Notes: generated by a model not told the origin, from the letters alone. 64,000 nucleotides of DNA from Saccharopolyspora kobensis (GCF_900108315.1 NZ_FNVB01000006.1:330180-394179); one strand, 5' to 3'. Shown: positions 18,733 through 28,066, counted from the first letter of the stretch. Numbers and translations: made by a program.

Positions 18733-19779
18733 ATGGGTCAGGTCATGAAGGCCGTTCAGTACCAGCGGGTCGGGGAGAGTCCCGTGGTCGTGGAGGTGCC
18801 CAGGCCCGAGCCCGGCCCCGGCCAGGTGCTGCTCCAGGTCACCGCGGCGGGCATGTGCCACTCCGACATCGGGGTGATGAGCCGGCCCGCGGAGGTGCTT
18901 CCGTTCGAGCTGCCGCTCACGCTCGGGCACGAAGGCGTCGGCACCGTCGCGGCGCTCGGCGCCGGCGTGCGCGGGGTGTCCGAGGGCGAGTCCGTCGCGG
19001 TGTACGGGCCGTGGGGTTGCGGGGTGTGCCGGAACTGCGCGCAGGGCAAGGAGAACTACTGCACCCGCGCCGGTGAGCTGGGCATCCGGCCGCCGGGGCT
19101 GGGCGCGCCCGGTGCGATGGCCGAGTACCTGCTGGTCGACGACGTCCGGCACCTGGTTCCGCTGGACGGGCTGGATCCGGTGCAGGCCGCACCGCTGACC
19201 GATGCCGGGCTCACCCCGTACCACGCGATCAAGCGCTCGCTGCCGAAGCTGGTCGGCGGCAGCACTGCGGTCGTCATCGGTGCGGGCGGGCTCGGGCACC
19301 TGGCGGTGCAGATCCTGCGCGCCACCACCGGTGCCCGGGTGATCGCGCTCGACGTGGCCGACGCGAGGCTGGAGCTGGCCCGGAAGGTGGGCGCGCACGA
19401 CGTGGCCCGCTCCGACGAGTCGGCGCCGGAGCGCATCCGGGAGCTCACCGACGGGTTGGGCGCGGACGTGGTGCTGGACTTCGTCGGCATCGCGCCCACG
19501 GTGAAGCTCGCCGCGCAGTCGGTGGCGATCGAGGGCGACATCACCATCGTCGGGATCGCCGGAGCACCGCTGCCGGTCGGTTTCGGCCTGCTGCCGCACG
19601 AGGTCTCGGTGGCCTCGCCGTACTGGGGCAGCCGCGCGGAGCTGATCGAGGTGCTGGACCTGGCCCGCTCCGGCGCGCTGCGCGCGCACGTGGAGACCTT
19701 CGGCCTGGAGGAGACGCCCGAGGTCTACGAGCGCTTCCACGCCGGCGAGATCACCGGCCGCGCGGTCATCGTCCCGTAG
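18733..19779 (+). CDS. Zinc-dependent alcohol dehydrogenase
   Basis: 348 residues of the medium-chain family. Catalytic zinc ligands are expected at Cys42/His43 (MCHSD) and His66-Glu67 (GHEG). The structural zinc lobe has Cys96, Cys99, Cys102 and Cys110. The Rossmann motif is GAGGLGHLAVQ. It oxidises alcohols with NAD(P), as in the AdhA/NAD-dependent groups. ATG 18733 has GGAAGGAG at ideal spacing. It ends convergently with the nuclease gene across a 62-bp palindrome. Confidence 0.92.
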   Translation: MGQVMKAVQYQRVGESPVVVEVPRPEPGPGQVLLQVTAAGMCHSDIGVMSRPAEVLPFELPLTLGHEGVGTVAALGAGVRGVSEGESVAVYGPWGCGVCRNCAQGKENYCTRAGELGIRPPGLGAPGAMAEYLLVDDVRHLVPLDGLDPVQAAPLTDAGLTPYHAIKRSLPKLVGGSTAVVIGAGGLGHLAVQILRATTGARVIALDVADARLELARKVGAHDVARSDESAPERIRELTDGLGADVVLDFVGIAPTVKLAAQSVAIEGDITIVGIAGAPLPVGFGLLPHEVSVASPYWGSRAELIEVLDLARSGALRAHVETFGLEETPEVYERFHAGEITGRAVIVP

Positions 19780-19788
19780 GCGCCGTCC

Positions 19789-19850
19789 GGTCGTTTTCGC
19801 GAGAAGTCGACGTTCACCCGGGTGACGGTCGGTTTCTCGCGAAATCGACC
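19789..19850. terminator. 62-bp imperfect palindrome in a convergent gap
   Basis: The ends GGTCG/CGACC, the inner TTTCGCGAGAA/TTCTCGCGAAA and the centre GTTCACCC/GGGTGAC pair across the whole element. It separates the convergent alcohol dehydrogenase and nuclease genes and probably acts as a bidirectional terminator. Confidence 0.8.
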
Positions 19851-19872
19851 ACCCGTCCTCCCGGCGCGGCGG

Positions 19873-21504
19873 TCAGAGGTCTTCGGCGAAGGGGATTTCG
19901 CGGACCTCGTCGGAGGTCATCCAGCGGCGGATCGTCCAGGTGGCCTGGACGTCGTCCTCGTTGTAGCGGAGGATCCGGTCGCGCTGGGACAGGTCCGGGG
20001 TGCCGCCGCCCAGGCCCACCGCGTCGCGGTACCAGCGCATCGAGTTCTCGCCGCTGGCCTCGGCGTCCCGCCAGCCGAACCCGGCGCTGGGCGCGATCAC
20101 CTTCAGGCCCTTGCCGTTGGGGCACAGGAACTGCTCGCGCACCGAGGCGAACAGGTCGACCCACTCCGCGGAGCGGATGAACTCGCGCACCTCGGCCACC
20201 GACGGCACGCCGGGCTTGCCCGCGAACCGCTGCGCGGAGGCCAGCATCCAGCGGTTCTCCGCCAGCTCGTTGTAGCAGTAGGCGCGGAAGGTCAGGCCGC
20301 GCTCGTAGGCCAGCCGGCGCACCGAGCAGAACCAGATCCAGAACTCGGCGAAGGACCGGCCCTCGTCGTCGGACGGCAGCGGTTCCCAGCTGACGAACGC
20401 CCGGTAGCCCTGCTCCTCGCCGATGTCGGCGCCGGAGAGCCAGCAGCCCCACAGGTAGGCGCCGGAATCGCCGTAGCTCTCCATGTCCACGTCGACCTCG
20501 ACGTCGGCTCGCGGCACCGACAGGTCGCGGACCCGCCGCACCAGCGGCAGGTCCTGCAGCCACGCCTTGGCGAGCAGGATCGCGTCGGTGTTGCGGACGC
20601 CGGTCAGCGGCAGCTCTTCGGCCCGCTCCAGCGGCATCTCGGCCAGCGCGTCCACTGTGGACACCCCGAGGTCGCGCAGCGCGGTGGCGTCCTCGCCGCG
20701 CACGACCAGGCTGACATCGCGCCGGTCGCGCAGCTGCTGCTCGCACACCGGCCACCACGGGCAGCCCTTGCACTCGTTGATCCGGGAGGGTTCGGCGAGC
20801 GGTTCGGCGCCTTCGGCGGCCGCGCTGGCCACCGCCAACCGGTCGGCGAACCGCGCCTCGTACTCGGCCAGCGCGGTTCGCCCGCCCGGCCAGTTCGGCG
20901 CCGCCAGGTCGTGCCAGACGACCACGTCGGCTTCCACGCCGATCACGCCGCCCTGGTCGGCGGCCGCGCTCATCCCGCAGGCCTGCAGCAGCCGGACCGC
21001 GTGCGCCAGCCGGAGCTGGTCGCGGGGCTGCGCCCGCACCTTGCGGAGCCGGTCGGTCGAGGCCTCCTCGGGCAGCGGGCGCTCCACCGGCGACACCCGC
21101 GCGCCGCGCCCCGGATCGGTGATCTTGTGCCGCACCACCAGCACCGGCACGTACCCGTCGCCGCTGCGCACCAGCAGGTCGACCGTGCCGCGACGTCCGC
21201 TGTCGGAGTCCGACGGCAGCTGGGCGGCGGAGATGTAGCGGGTTCCCGCGCGCATCGCGGCCAGCGTGAGCTCGGCGCGGTCGGCCGGTGCGCCGAGCGG
21301 GATCTCGGTCCAGTCCGGACCGTGCAGCCGGCTGAGCAGCTTCGCGACGGCGCGCCGGTGCTCGGCTGCGTCGGCGATCCGCTGCTCGATGCCCAGGTCC
21401 AGCGGAGCCTTCGGCTGGTCCTGCATCGACGGGTCGTTCTCCAGGTGCACGCGTCGACGGCAACGCGTCACCACGCTTGCGTCGAGCAGCACCTTCTCCT
21501 TCAC
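19873..21504 (-). CDS. RecB-like/RNase H-like nuclease, TM0106 family
   Basis: 543 residues from GTG 21504. An N-terminal Cys (RCRRR, residue 15) and a cluster CKGCPWWPVC (about 255-264) resemble the four-Cys iron-sulfur signature of Cas4/AddB-type nucleases. Between them GTVDLLVR...VVRHK looks like a PD-(D/E)XK core. The C-terminus has a DEDD-type RNase H fold (DVDMESYG and YNEDDVQATW). This matches the TM0106 family of predicted RecB nucleases. A -10-like TACGCT ends six bases before GTG 21504, suggesting a leaderless start; ATG 21528 is an alternative. It probably acts in DNA repair or processing. Confidence 0.82.
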   Translation of the reverse strand: MKEKVLLDASVVTRCRRRVHLENDPSMQDQPKAPLDLGIEQRIADAAEHRRAVAKLLSRLHGPDWTEIPLGAPADRAELTLAAMRAGTRYISAAQLPSDSDSGRRGTVDLLVRSGDGYVPVLVVRHKITDPGRGARVSPVERPLPEEASTDRLRKVRAQPRDQLRLAHAVRLLQACGMSAAADQGGVIGVEADVVVWHDLAAPNWPGGRTALAEYEARFADRLAVASAAAEGAEPLAEPSRINECKGCPWWPVCEQQLRDRRDVSLVVRGEDATALRDLGVSTVDALAEMPLERAEELPLTGVRNTDAILLAKAWLQDLPLVRRVRDLSVPRADVEVDVDMESYGDSGAYLWGCWLSGADIGEEQGYRAFVSWEPLPSDDEGRSFAEFWIWFCSVRRLAYERGLTFRAYCYNELAENRWMLASAQRFAGKPGVPSVAEVREFIRSAEWVDLFASVREQFLCPNGKGLKVIAPSAGFGWRDAEASGENSMRWYRDAVGLGGGTPDLSQRDRILRYNEDDVQATWTIRRWMTSDEVREIPFAEDL

Positions 21505-21664
21505 GGGTGAAGCGTATGCCGTCGGCATGACAGGTGCGCCCATCACCCCGGCTACACGACCGAGCGGCGTCGTACGTTCCGCGCACGACTCGTCGCCTTC
21601 TGCTGTCGTGCGCGGCTCGCTGCGGACTTAGGCTTTGCAGCGCGAACAGGGAGGTGACGGCCCG

Positions 21665-22216
21665 GTGAGGAAGCGCACGACCGCGAAGCGGATCCCGACC
21701 GAGTCCCGCAGGACGGCCAAGGCGGCGAAGAAGGCCGACAAGAGGGCCGCCAAGGCGATCAAGAAGGGCGAGCACGGGCGCATCACGCCGGGCAACGCCA
21801 AGAAGGTGATCGGTGTGGCCAAGGTCGTCGGCCCGGTGCTGCTCCCGTTCGCCGTCCGCGTGGTGTCGGCGCTCCGCAGCAGCTACGACCGGACGCGAGC
21901 CCGGCGCCTCGGGGTCCCGGTCGACGACATCGGCACCTACACGGGCCACGGCGCGGCGCTGCACGCGCGCATCGCGGGCGACTCCGAGGCGTTGCGCGCA
22001 CTGCGCGAGCAGGCCGAGGACGCCGAGGCGAGGCTGGTGGCGGACCAGTACGCGGAGCGGACGGGCGCGCGGCTGATGCAGCTGACGACGGCGGTGCGGG
22101 CCGCGGAGCGGATGCCGACGCAGCGCCGCCGGTCGGCGCACCGCGCCGTGGACGCGGAACTGGGCCGGATCGAGGACGACCTGCTGACCCGCTTCGGCGT
22201 CCCGACCAGGCGCTGA
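21665..22216 (+). CDS. DUF6474-like conserved protein
   Basis: 183 residues. A very basic, Lys/Ala-rich N-terminus (about 45 residues) is followed by ITPGNAKKVIGVAKVVGPVLLPF, with one hydrophobic segment, then a helical C-terminus. I believe this is the actinobacterial DUF6474 family, function unknown. GTG 21665 has GGGAGG upstream. The basic segment could bind nucleic acid or lipid. It is divergent from the nuclease and convergent with the oxidoreductase. Confidence 0.75.
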   Translation: MRKRTTAKRIPTESRRTAKAAKKADKRAAKAIKKGEHGRITPGNAKKVIGVAKVVGPVLLPFAVRVVSALRSSYDRTRARRLGVPVDDIGTYTGHGAALHARIAGDSEALRALREQAEDAEARLVADQYAERTGARLMQLTTAVRAAERMPTQRRRSAHRAVDAELGRIEDDLLTRFGVPTRR

Positions 22217-22224
22217 CCGCTCCG

Positions 22225-22266
22225 GTGCTCCCGGAGGGCGCGGCGGACCGCGCGCTCCGGGAGCAC
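22225..22266. terminator. Hairpin between convergent genes
   Basis: Perfect arms GTGCTCCCGGAG (22225-22236) and CTCCGGGAGCAC (22255-22266) with an inner CGCGG/CCGCG pair, in the 58-bp gap between the stops at 22216 (+) and 22275 (-). Confidence 0.8.
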
Positions 22267-22274
22267 GTCGAGGC

Positions 22275-23432
22275 TCACGCCCCGGAGGAGGCTGCCTCGT
22301 CGTCGCGGGGGAAGAAGGGCCGTTCGGCGCTGATGCGGTCGGCAGCGGCCAGGATCTTCGCGGCGTCGTCGACCGGCGGGTGGATGCCCTGGTTGATCCG
22401 CCGCTTGATCTCCTTGCCCGCCGCGCCCGAGGCCACCACCTCGCGGTTCCAGCCCCGGGTGAAGATCCCACCGGCGCCGCCGAGGTCCAGGCAGGTGACG
22501 TACGGACCGGGGGCGAACTCGCGCGGCGCCTTGCCGAGCAGGTCGGCCGCCGCGTTGTACCCGGCGACCTTGCCCATCGGAGTGGCGTACTGGCACGCCT
22601 GCACGACGGTGCGCTCCGCATCGGACGCCGCCGCGGCGGCGGTGTCCCCGGCGGCGAACACCTCCGGCAGGGCGCGCAGGTGCCGGTCCACCGGAATCCG
22701 CCCCAGCGGGTCGAGCCGGTCGGTGATCTGGCCGGTCAGGCGGCTGGCGCGCATTCCCGCCGTCCACACCACCGCGTCCGCCACCACCTTCGTGCCGTCG
22801 GACAGGGCGGCGTAGTCGTCGCCGACCTCCGCCAGGGTGGTGCCGAGGCGGCGTTCGACGCCCAGTTCGTCCAGCGCCGATTCGATCTGCGGGCGCGGGC
22901 CCGGGCCGAGTTCGGGTCCGACTTCGCCGGCGCGGTCCACCAGCACCACCCGGCCGCGGGCGGCCAGTTCGGTGGCGATCTCCAGGCCGGTGAAGCCGGC
23001 GCCGACCACCACCGCGGAGAAGTCCTCGCGGGCGCGCAGGTGCGCGGCCAGCCGCTGGGCGCCGCCCAAGGTGTCGATGTCGAAGAGCCGCTGCGCGCCG
23101 GGCAGGTTCCCGGGGCGGACGAGCTCGCTGCCCGCCGCCAGCACCAGCCGGTCGTAGCCGATGGTGCGGCCGTCGGCCACGACCGCGCGCCGCTCGGTGT
23201 CGATCGCGCTGACCGAGGCCCGCAGGTGCTCGACACCGATCGGGTCGAGGATCCTGCTCAGCTCCACCTTGGCCAGATCGGGCTCCGGCTCGTACAGCCG
23301 TGGCCGCAGCACCAGGTGCTCGTTCGGCGCGATGAGGGTGATGCGCAGGTCCGCTTCCCCGCGCGCCAGCGCCGCTCCCGCCGCGCTCCACACCCCGGCG
23401 AAGCCACCGCCGATGATCACGAGTTGCGCCAT
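22275..23432 (-). CDS. NDH-2-like FAD-dependent NAD(P)H oxidoreductase
   Basis: 385 residues. FAD-binding IIGGGFAGVWSA at the N-terminus, a second dinucleotide motif VVVGAGFTGLEIATELA (about 147-163), and the C-terminal FAD motif VFAAGDTA. It resembles type II NADH dehydrogenases and related pyridine nucleotide oxidoreductases. ATG 23432 has GGAGAGG. It lies 73 bases downstream of an ECF41-type sigma factor on the same strand; ECF41 factors commonly control a neighbouring oxidoreductase, so this may be its target. Confidence 0.88.
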   Translation of the reverse strand: MAQLVIIGGGFAGVWSAAGAALARGEADLRITLIAPNEHLVLRPRLYEPEPDLAKVELSRILDPIGVEHLRASVSAIDTERRAVVADGRTIGYDRLVLAAGSELVRPGNLPGAQRLFDIDTLGGAQRLAAHLRAREDFSAVVVGAGFTGLEIATELAARGRVVLVDRAGEVGPELGPGPRPQIESALDELGVERRLGTTLAEVGDDYAALSDGTKVVADAVVWTAGMRASRLTGQITDRLDPLGRIPVDRHLRALPEVFAAGDTAAAAASDAERTVVQACQYATPMGKVAGYNAAADLLGKAPREFAPGPYVTCLDLGGAGGIFTRGWNREVVASGAAGKEIKRRINQGIHPPVDDAAKILAAADRISAERPFFPRDDEAASSGA

Positions 23433-23505
23433 CGTGTCGTCCTCTCCTGAATCCGCTGCGCCCCCGGGGCACCAGGGGCTTCGGCAGGGAGACCGGACAG
23501 CGGGT

Positions 23506-24351
23506 TCAGATGTGACCGAGCTTCTCGGGATTGACCAGTCGCCGGAACTCCGCGATCCGCCCGTCGGCGATCTCCACCGTGTCGAGCCAGACCAGGGCTC
23601 CGGCGCAGTAGGTGGCCAGCGCCGGGCGGCCGTTGACCTCGACGACGCGGAAGGCGTCGGGCCGCCGGATCTGGATCTGCCGGGCCACCAGCAGCGCGAT
23701 CGTCTCGGCGCCGACGACCGGTCGGCGCGCGGCGGTCGCCCGGCCGCCGCCGTCGGCGACGTAGACCGCCTCCGGGTGCAGGAGCCGGACGAGTTCAGCC
23801 AGGTCACCGCGGTCGGCGGCGGCTTTGAAGGCCTTGAGCACGCGCTCGGTCTCGGCCTTGGACGCCTGCGGCCGCCCGTCGGCCGCGGCCACCTTCGCCC
23901 GGGCGCGGGAGGCGAGCTTGCGGCCGGCGGCGGGAGTCGCGCCGAGCACCTCGGCGATCCGGTCGAACGGGAAGGCGAAGACGTCGTGCAGGACCAGCGC
24001 GACGCGCTCGGAAGGGCTGAGCCGTTCCATGACCACCAGCATCGCGGTGCTCACCGACTCGTCCACCAGAACCTGCTCGGCGGCGTCCGGGCCGGTCAGC
24101 AGCGGTTCGGGAAGCCACGGGCCGACGTAGGACTCGCGCCGGACGCGCGCGGACTGCAGCACGTTGTACGACGCCCGGGCGGCCACGGTCACCAGCCAGG
24201 ACCGGAGATCCCGCACATCGGACAGATCCGCGGCGGAGGCTCGCAGCCAGACCTCCTGCGTCACGTCCTCGGCCTCGGCGACGGTGCCGAGGATCCGGTA
24301 GGCCGCCCCGAACACGGCGGGGCGGTGGGCGTCCCAGTCGGCCTGCTCCAT
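23506..24351 (-). CDS. ECF RNA polymerase sigma factor, SigJ/ECF41 type
   Basis: 281 residues. The sigma-2 region (YRILGTVAEAEDVTQEVWLR) and sigma-4 region (LSPSERVALVLHDVFAFPFDRIAEVLG) are followed by a SnoaL-like C-terminal domain of about 110 residues. In ECF41 factors this fused domain controls activity in place of a separate anti-sigma factor. ATG 24351 has GGAGG. It is upstream of, and collinear with, the FAD oxidoreductase. I did not find a clear ECF41 promoter signature upstream. Confidence 0.9.
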   Translation of the reverse strand: MEQADWDAHRPAVFGAAYRILGTVAEAEDVTQEVWLRASAADLSDVRDLRSWLVTVAARASYNVLQSARVRRESYVGPWLPEPLLTGPDAAEQVLVDESVSTAMLVVMERLSPSERVALVLHDVFAFPFDRIAEVLGATPAAGRKLASRARAKVAAADGRPQASKAETERVLKAFKAAADRGDLAELVRLLHPEAVYVADGGGRATAARRPVVGAETIALLVARQIQIRRPDAFRVVEVNGRPALATYCAGALVWLDTVEIADGRIAEFRRLVNPEKLGHI

Positions 24352-24430
24352 CTCGGCCTCCTCACGCCGCGCACCGGAAAGATAACGCGGCGCGAACCAC
24401 CTGCCGGGCGCAGAGCGCCCCGCGCACGAC

Positions 24431-24461
24431 GACGGGCACCTGCCGATCGCAGGTGCCCGTC
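24431..24461 (-). terminator. Terminator of the osmoprotectant ABC operon
   Basis: Perfect 13-base arms GACGGGCACCTGC and GCAGGTGCCCGTC with loop CGATC, 22 bases after the stop of the substrate-binding protein gene. Confidence 0.85.
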
Positions 24462-24482
24462 GCGCTCGTCGAATCCCGCCGG

Positions 24483-25481
24483 TCAGCGACCGGGGATCTT
24501 GACGAAGCCCTTCTCCGCCATCCAGTCGCGGGCCACGTCGGCCGGGTCGCGGCCGTCGACGTCGACCTGGGCGTTCAGCCGGACCAGCTCCTCGTTGGTC
24601 AGCACCGCCGACACCGGTTCGAAGATCGCGGTGATCTGCGGGTAGCGCTCGAGCAGCTCGTCGCGGGTGGTGACGCCGATGTTGTAGCGCGGGAAGAACA
24701 ACTTGTCGTCGTCCAGCACCTTCAGGTCCAGCGCCTTGATCCGCCCGTCGGTGGTGAACACCTCGCCGAAGGTGCAGGTGCCGTTCGCGGTCGCCTGGTA
24801 GATGCTGCCCTCGGTCAGCGTCTTCACCTTCGACTTGTCCGCGGTGAAGCCGTACTCCTGCTGCACACCGGGGAATCCGTCGTTGCGGTTGGCGAACTCG
24901 GTGTCCACGCAGAAGGTGGCCTCGTCCGGGCGCTCGGCGACGACCCGCGGAATGTCCGACAGCTTCTCCACGCCCAGCCGCCGCGCCGCGTCCTGGTTGA
25001 CCGCGAACGCGTAGGTGTTGTCCACGTTGTAGTCGATCGCGGTCCAGGCGACGCCGTTGCGCTCCAGGTCCTGCTTCGCGACCGCCTCGTACTGGGCGCG
25101 GGCGTCGGGGATCGGGTCGTTGTTGCCGTTGTAGCTGATCCAGGACGTGCCGGTGTAGTCCCACAGGATGTCGATCTGCCCGCTCTGCAGCGCGTTGCGG
25201 GCCGTGGAGGAACCCACGATGTTGCTCAGGTCCCGCACCTCGGCGCCACCGGCGGACAGCGCGAACTGCGCGATGTAGCCGAGCACGACCTGCTCGGTGA
25301 AGTTCTTCGACCCCACCGTGATCGTGACGCCCTCCAGCTCCGGGACGGGCTGGATCGAGCCGGGCTCCACCGCCAGCGGCACCGAGCTTCCGGAGCTCAG
25401 CCCGCAGCCGGACAGCAGCACCCCGGTCATCGCCAGCGAGGCCAGTTTCAGCGCGCCGCGGCGCGACGTTCGCAGCTTCAT
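24483..25481 (-). CDS. Glycine betaine/choline-type ABC substrate-binding lipoprotein
   Basis: 332 residues. A Sec/lipoprotein signal ends LLSGCG, lipidated Cys26. The mature part begins VTITVGSKNFTEQVVLGYIA, the signature of OpuAC/OsmF-type binding proteins for quaternary ammonium compounds. It captures compatible solutes outside the membrane for the adjacent permeases. ATG 25481 overlaps the stop of the permease gene (ATGA), so translation is coupled. It is the last gene of the operon and is followed by a terminator hairpin. Confidence 0.93.
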   Translation of the reverse strand: MKLRTSRRGALKLASLAMTGVLLSGCGLSSGSSVPLAVEPGSIQPVPELEGVTITVGSKNFTEQVVLGYIAQFALSAGGAEVRDLSNIVGSSTARNALQSGQIDILWDYTGTSWISYNGNNDPIPDARAQYEAVAKQDLERNGVAWTAIDYNVDNTYAFAVNQDAARRLGVEKLSDIPRVVAERPDEATFCVDTEFANRNDGFPGVQQEYGFTADKSKVKTLTEGSIYQATANGTCTFGEVFTTDGRIKALDLKVLDDDKLFFPRYNIGVTTRDELLERYPQITAIFEPVSAVLTNEELVRLNAQVDVDGRDPADVARDWMAEKGFVKIPGR

Positions 25482-26245
25482 CGCAACCCCTTCGGCGACA
25501 GGTAGGTCTCGGCCAGCGCGCCCAGCCAGTCGACCAGCAGCGCCAGCGCCATGGCCAGCACCGAGCCGACGATCATGACCGTCCAGTCGTTGAGCTTGTA
25601 GCCGGTGTCGATCATCTCGCCGAGGCCGCCCGCGCCGACGAACAGCGCCAGCGTCGCGGTGCCCACGGCCAGCACCAGGGCGGTCCGCAGCCCGGCCAGG
25701 ATGAACGGCACCGCCAGCGGCAGCTCGATGCGCAGCAGCACGGCGGCACCGGACATGCCGATGCCGCGACCGGCGTCGATCAGCGACCGGTCCACCTGCT
25801 GCAGGCCGACGATGGTGTTGCGCAGCACCGGCAGCAGCGCGTAGAAGGCGATCGGCAGCACCGCGATCCAGAACCCGGTGGAACCACCGGTGAACAGGAA
25901 GAACAGCACCAGCAGACCGACCGCGGGCGCGGCCTGGCCGATGTTGGCGACACCGATCACCAGCGGCGCGGCCCGGCGCGCCCACGGGCGGCTGAGCAGC
26001 ACGCCCAGCGGCACCGCCACCGCGATCACGATCAGCGCCACCGCGAAGCTCATCAGGAAGTGCGCCCAGGTCAGGCCGAGGATGTACGGCGCGTTGATGC
26101 TGCGCGCGGTCACCTCGTCGTTGTCCTGGCCGAACGCCCAGACCAGCACCGCGGTGACCAGCACCAGCACCGCGATCGGCTGCGCCAGCAGGCGCAACCG
26201 CTCCGCGGTGCGGGATCCGGAGTCCGAAGCGAACTGGCTGCTCAT
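25478..26245 (-). CDS. Osmoprotectant ABC transporter permease
   Basis: About 255 residues with six membrane helices; the EAA-type cytoplasmic loop LIDAGRGIGMSGAAVLLRIELP precedes helix 5. It belongs to the OpuCB/ProW/OsmW group. ATG 26245 overlaps the TGA of the ATPase gene (TGATGA); GTG 26248 is an alternative. With the second permease it forms the membrane channel of the importer. Confidence 0.92.
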   Translation of the reverse strand: MSSQFASDSGSRTAERLRLLAQPIAVLVLVTAVLVWAFGQDNDEVTARSINAPYILGLTWAHFLMSFAVALIVIAVAVPLGVLLSRPWARRAAPLVIGVANIGQAAPAVGLLVLFFLFTGGSTGFWIAVLPIAFYALLPVLRNTIVGLQQVDRSLIDAGRGIGMSGAAVLLRIELPLAVPFILAGLRTALVLAVGTATLALFVGAGGLGEMIDTGYKLNDWTVMIVGSVLAMALALLVDWLGALAETYLSPKGLR

Positions 26246-27423
26246 CACTCGTCCTCGGCCGGATCGTCGGCGTGCTCCTCGCGCAGCGCCTTGATGGTGT
26301 TCATCACCGTGTCGATGTCGACCACGCCGACGTACTCGCCGCGCGAACCGGTGACCACCGCGACGCCGTCGTCGTCGGTGAGGATCGCCTCCAGCGCGTC
26401 CTGCAGCGTGGAGGCGGGCGAGACGCTGTCCTCGACCGGCCGGCCCGCTCGGTCCAGCGAGGACACCGCGCCGGCTTCGCGGGCCGATGCCCAGCGCAGC
26501 GGGCGGTTGCGCTTGTCCAGCACCAGGCCGATCGCGCCGCGGCGGGTGCCCAGCTTCTCCTTGAGCACCGACGGCGCCTCGTCCACCTTCGCGGTCGGCA
26601 CCTGGCCGACCTCGATCTCGCGGACCCGCCGCAGGGTGAGCTGCTTGAGCGCGGCACCGGCGCCGACGAATCCGGCGACGGTGTCGTCGGCCGGGTTGGC
26701 CAGGATCGCGTCCGGCGTGTCGTACTGCAGGATCTTGGAGCGCTCGCCGAGCACCGCGATCCGGTCGCCGAGCTTGACCGCCTCGTCGAAGTCGTGCGTG
26801 ACGAACACGATCGTCTTGCCCAGCTCGGCCTGCAGGCGCATCAACTCGTCCTGCAGCACACCGCGGGTGATCGGGTCCACCGCGCCGAAGGGCTCGTCCA
26901 TCAGCAGCACCGGCGGGTTGGCCGCCAGCGCGCGGGCCACCCCGACGCGCTGCTGCTGACCGCCGGAGAGCTGCCGCGGGAAGCGGTCGCGGTACTCCGC
27001 CGGGTCCAGGTTGACCAGGTCGAGCATCTCGTCGATCCGCTCGCTGATCCGCTTCTTGTCCCAGCCGACCAGGCCGGGCACCATGCCGACGTTCTCGCCG
27101 ACGGTCATGTGCGGGAACAGGCCGGCCTGCTGGATCGAGTAGCCGATCTCGCGGCGCAGCTTGTCCGGGTCGAGGCCCAGCACGTCCTGCCCGCCGATGG
27201 TGATCTTGCCGGAGGTCGGTTCGATCAACCGGTTGATCATCCGCATGGTGGTGGTCTTGCCGCTGCCGGACGGGCCGACCAGCACCACCGTCTCGCCGGC
27301 GGGGATGGTCATGGTCACCGACTCGACGGCGGGCAGCTTCTGACCGGGGTAGCGCTTGGAGACCTCCTCCAGGCAGATCTCCACGCCGTGCCCGGTGGTC
27401 GGGTTCATGTTGTCGTCAGCCAC
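26245..27423 (-). CDS. Osmoprotectant ABC transporter ATP-binding protein with CBS domains
   Basis: 392 residues. Walker A GPSGSGKTT (50-58), ABC signature LSGGQQQRV, Walker B VLLMDEPFGAVD, H-loop VTHD. Residues from about 260 on form a CBS-domain region (LVLDKRNRPLRWA, DGVAVVTGSRGEYVGVVDI). In OpuA-type importers, CBS domains sense ionic strength or c-di-AMP and gate transport. GTG 27423 overlaps the upstream permease gene by eight bases. Confidence 0.94.
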   Translation of the reverse strand: MADDNMNPTTGHGVEICLEEVSKRYPGQKLPAVESVTMTIPAGETVVLVGPSGSGKTTTMRMINRLIEPTSGKITIGGQDVLGLDPDKLRREIGYSIQQAGLFPHMTVGENVGMVPGLVGWDKKRISERIDEMLDLVNLDPAEYRDRFPRQLSGGQQQRVGVARALAANPPVLLMDEPFGAVDPITRGVLQDELMRLQAELGKTIVFVTHDFDEAVKLGDRIAVLGERSKILQYDTPDAILANPADDTVAGFVGAGAALKQLTLRRVREIEVGQVPTAKVDEAPSVLKEKLGTRRGAIGLVLDKRNRPLRWASAREAGAVSSLDRAGRPVEDSVSPASTLQDALEAILTDDDGVAVVTGSRGEYVGVVDIDTVMNTIKALREEHADDPAEDE

Positions 27424-28063
27424 GAATACCTCTCGAAGTCGTCAACCGCCCGATCAGCACGAAGAGGGCGTCCAGCAGCAGCGCCAGGATGATCACGCCG
27501 ACGGTGCCCGCGACGGCCATGTTCAGCGCGTTCGCACCGCCGAGCTGGCCGAGCCCGCTGAAGATCAGGTTGCCCAGCCCGGGGCCCTTGGCGTAGGCGG
27601 CGATGGCCGCGATGCCCATCAGCATCTGGGTGCTCACCCGCATGCCCGCGAGGATCGCGGGCCAGGCCAGTCGCAGTTCGATGCGGGTCAGCACGCTGAA
27701 CCGCCCCATGCCGATGCCGCGCGCCGCGTCCAGGATCGGCTGGTCCACGGTGGACAGACCGACGATGGTGTTGCGCACGATCGGCAGCAGCGCGTACAGC
27801 ACGAGCGTCAGCACCGACGGCGCCACGCCCAGCCCCAGCACGGGGATGAGCAGGCCGAAGAGCGCGAACGACGGGATCGTCAGGACGGCGCTGGAGAGCG
27901 CGGTGGCGATCGCCGCCCCGGCGGGGCTGCGGTAGACCGCAACCCCGACCAGGACGCCGACGATCGTCGCCAGCGCGATGCACTGCAGCACCATGCTGGC
28001 GTGCTGGTAGGAGTCCACCAGCAGCGATTGCCACCTGGATGCGACGTAGTCCAGGAAGTTCAC
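27416..28063 (-). CDS. Osmoprotectant ABC transporter permease
   Basis: 215 residues, six helices, with the loop ILDAARGIGMGRFSVLTRIELR matching that of the other permease. OpuCD/ProW type. GTG 28063 is only three bases after the stop of the BCCT carrier gene, so the BCCT gene and the ABC genes are probably one operon. Confidence 0.92.
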   Translation of the reverse strand: MNFLDYVASRWQSLLVDSYQHASMVLQCIALATIVGVLVGVAVYRSPAGAAIATALSSAVLTIPSFALFGLLIPVLGLGVAPSVLTLVLYALLPIVRNTIVGLSTVDQPILDAARGIGMGRFSVLTRIELRLAWPAILAGMRVSTQMLMGIAAIAAYAKGPGLGNLIFSGLGQLGGANALNMAVAGTVGVIILALLLDALFVLIGRLTTSRGIRG

Positions 28064-28066
28064 TCG

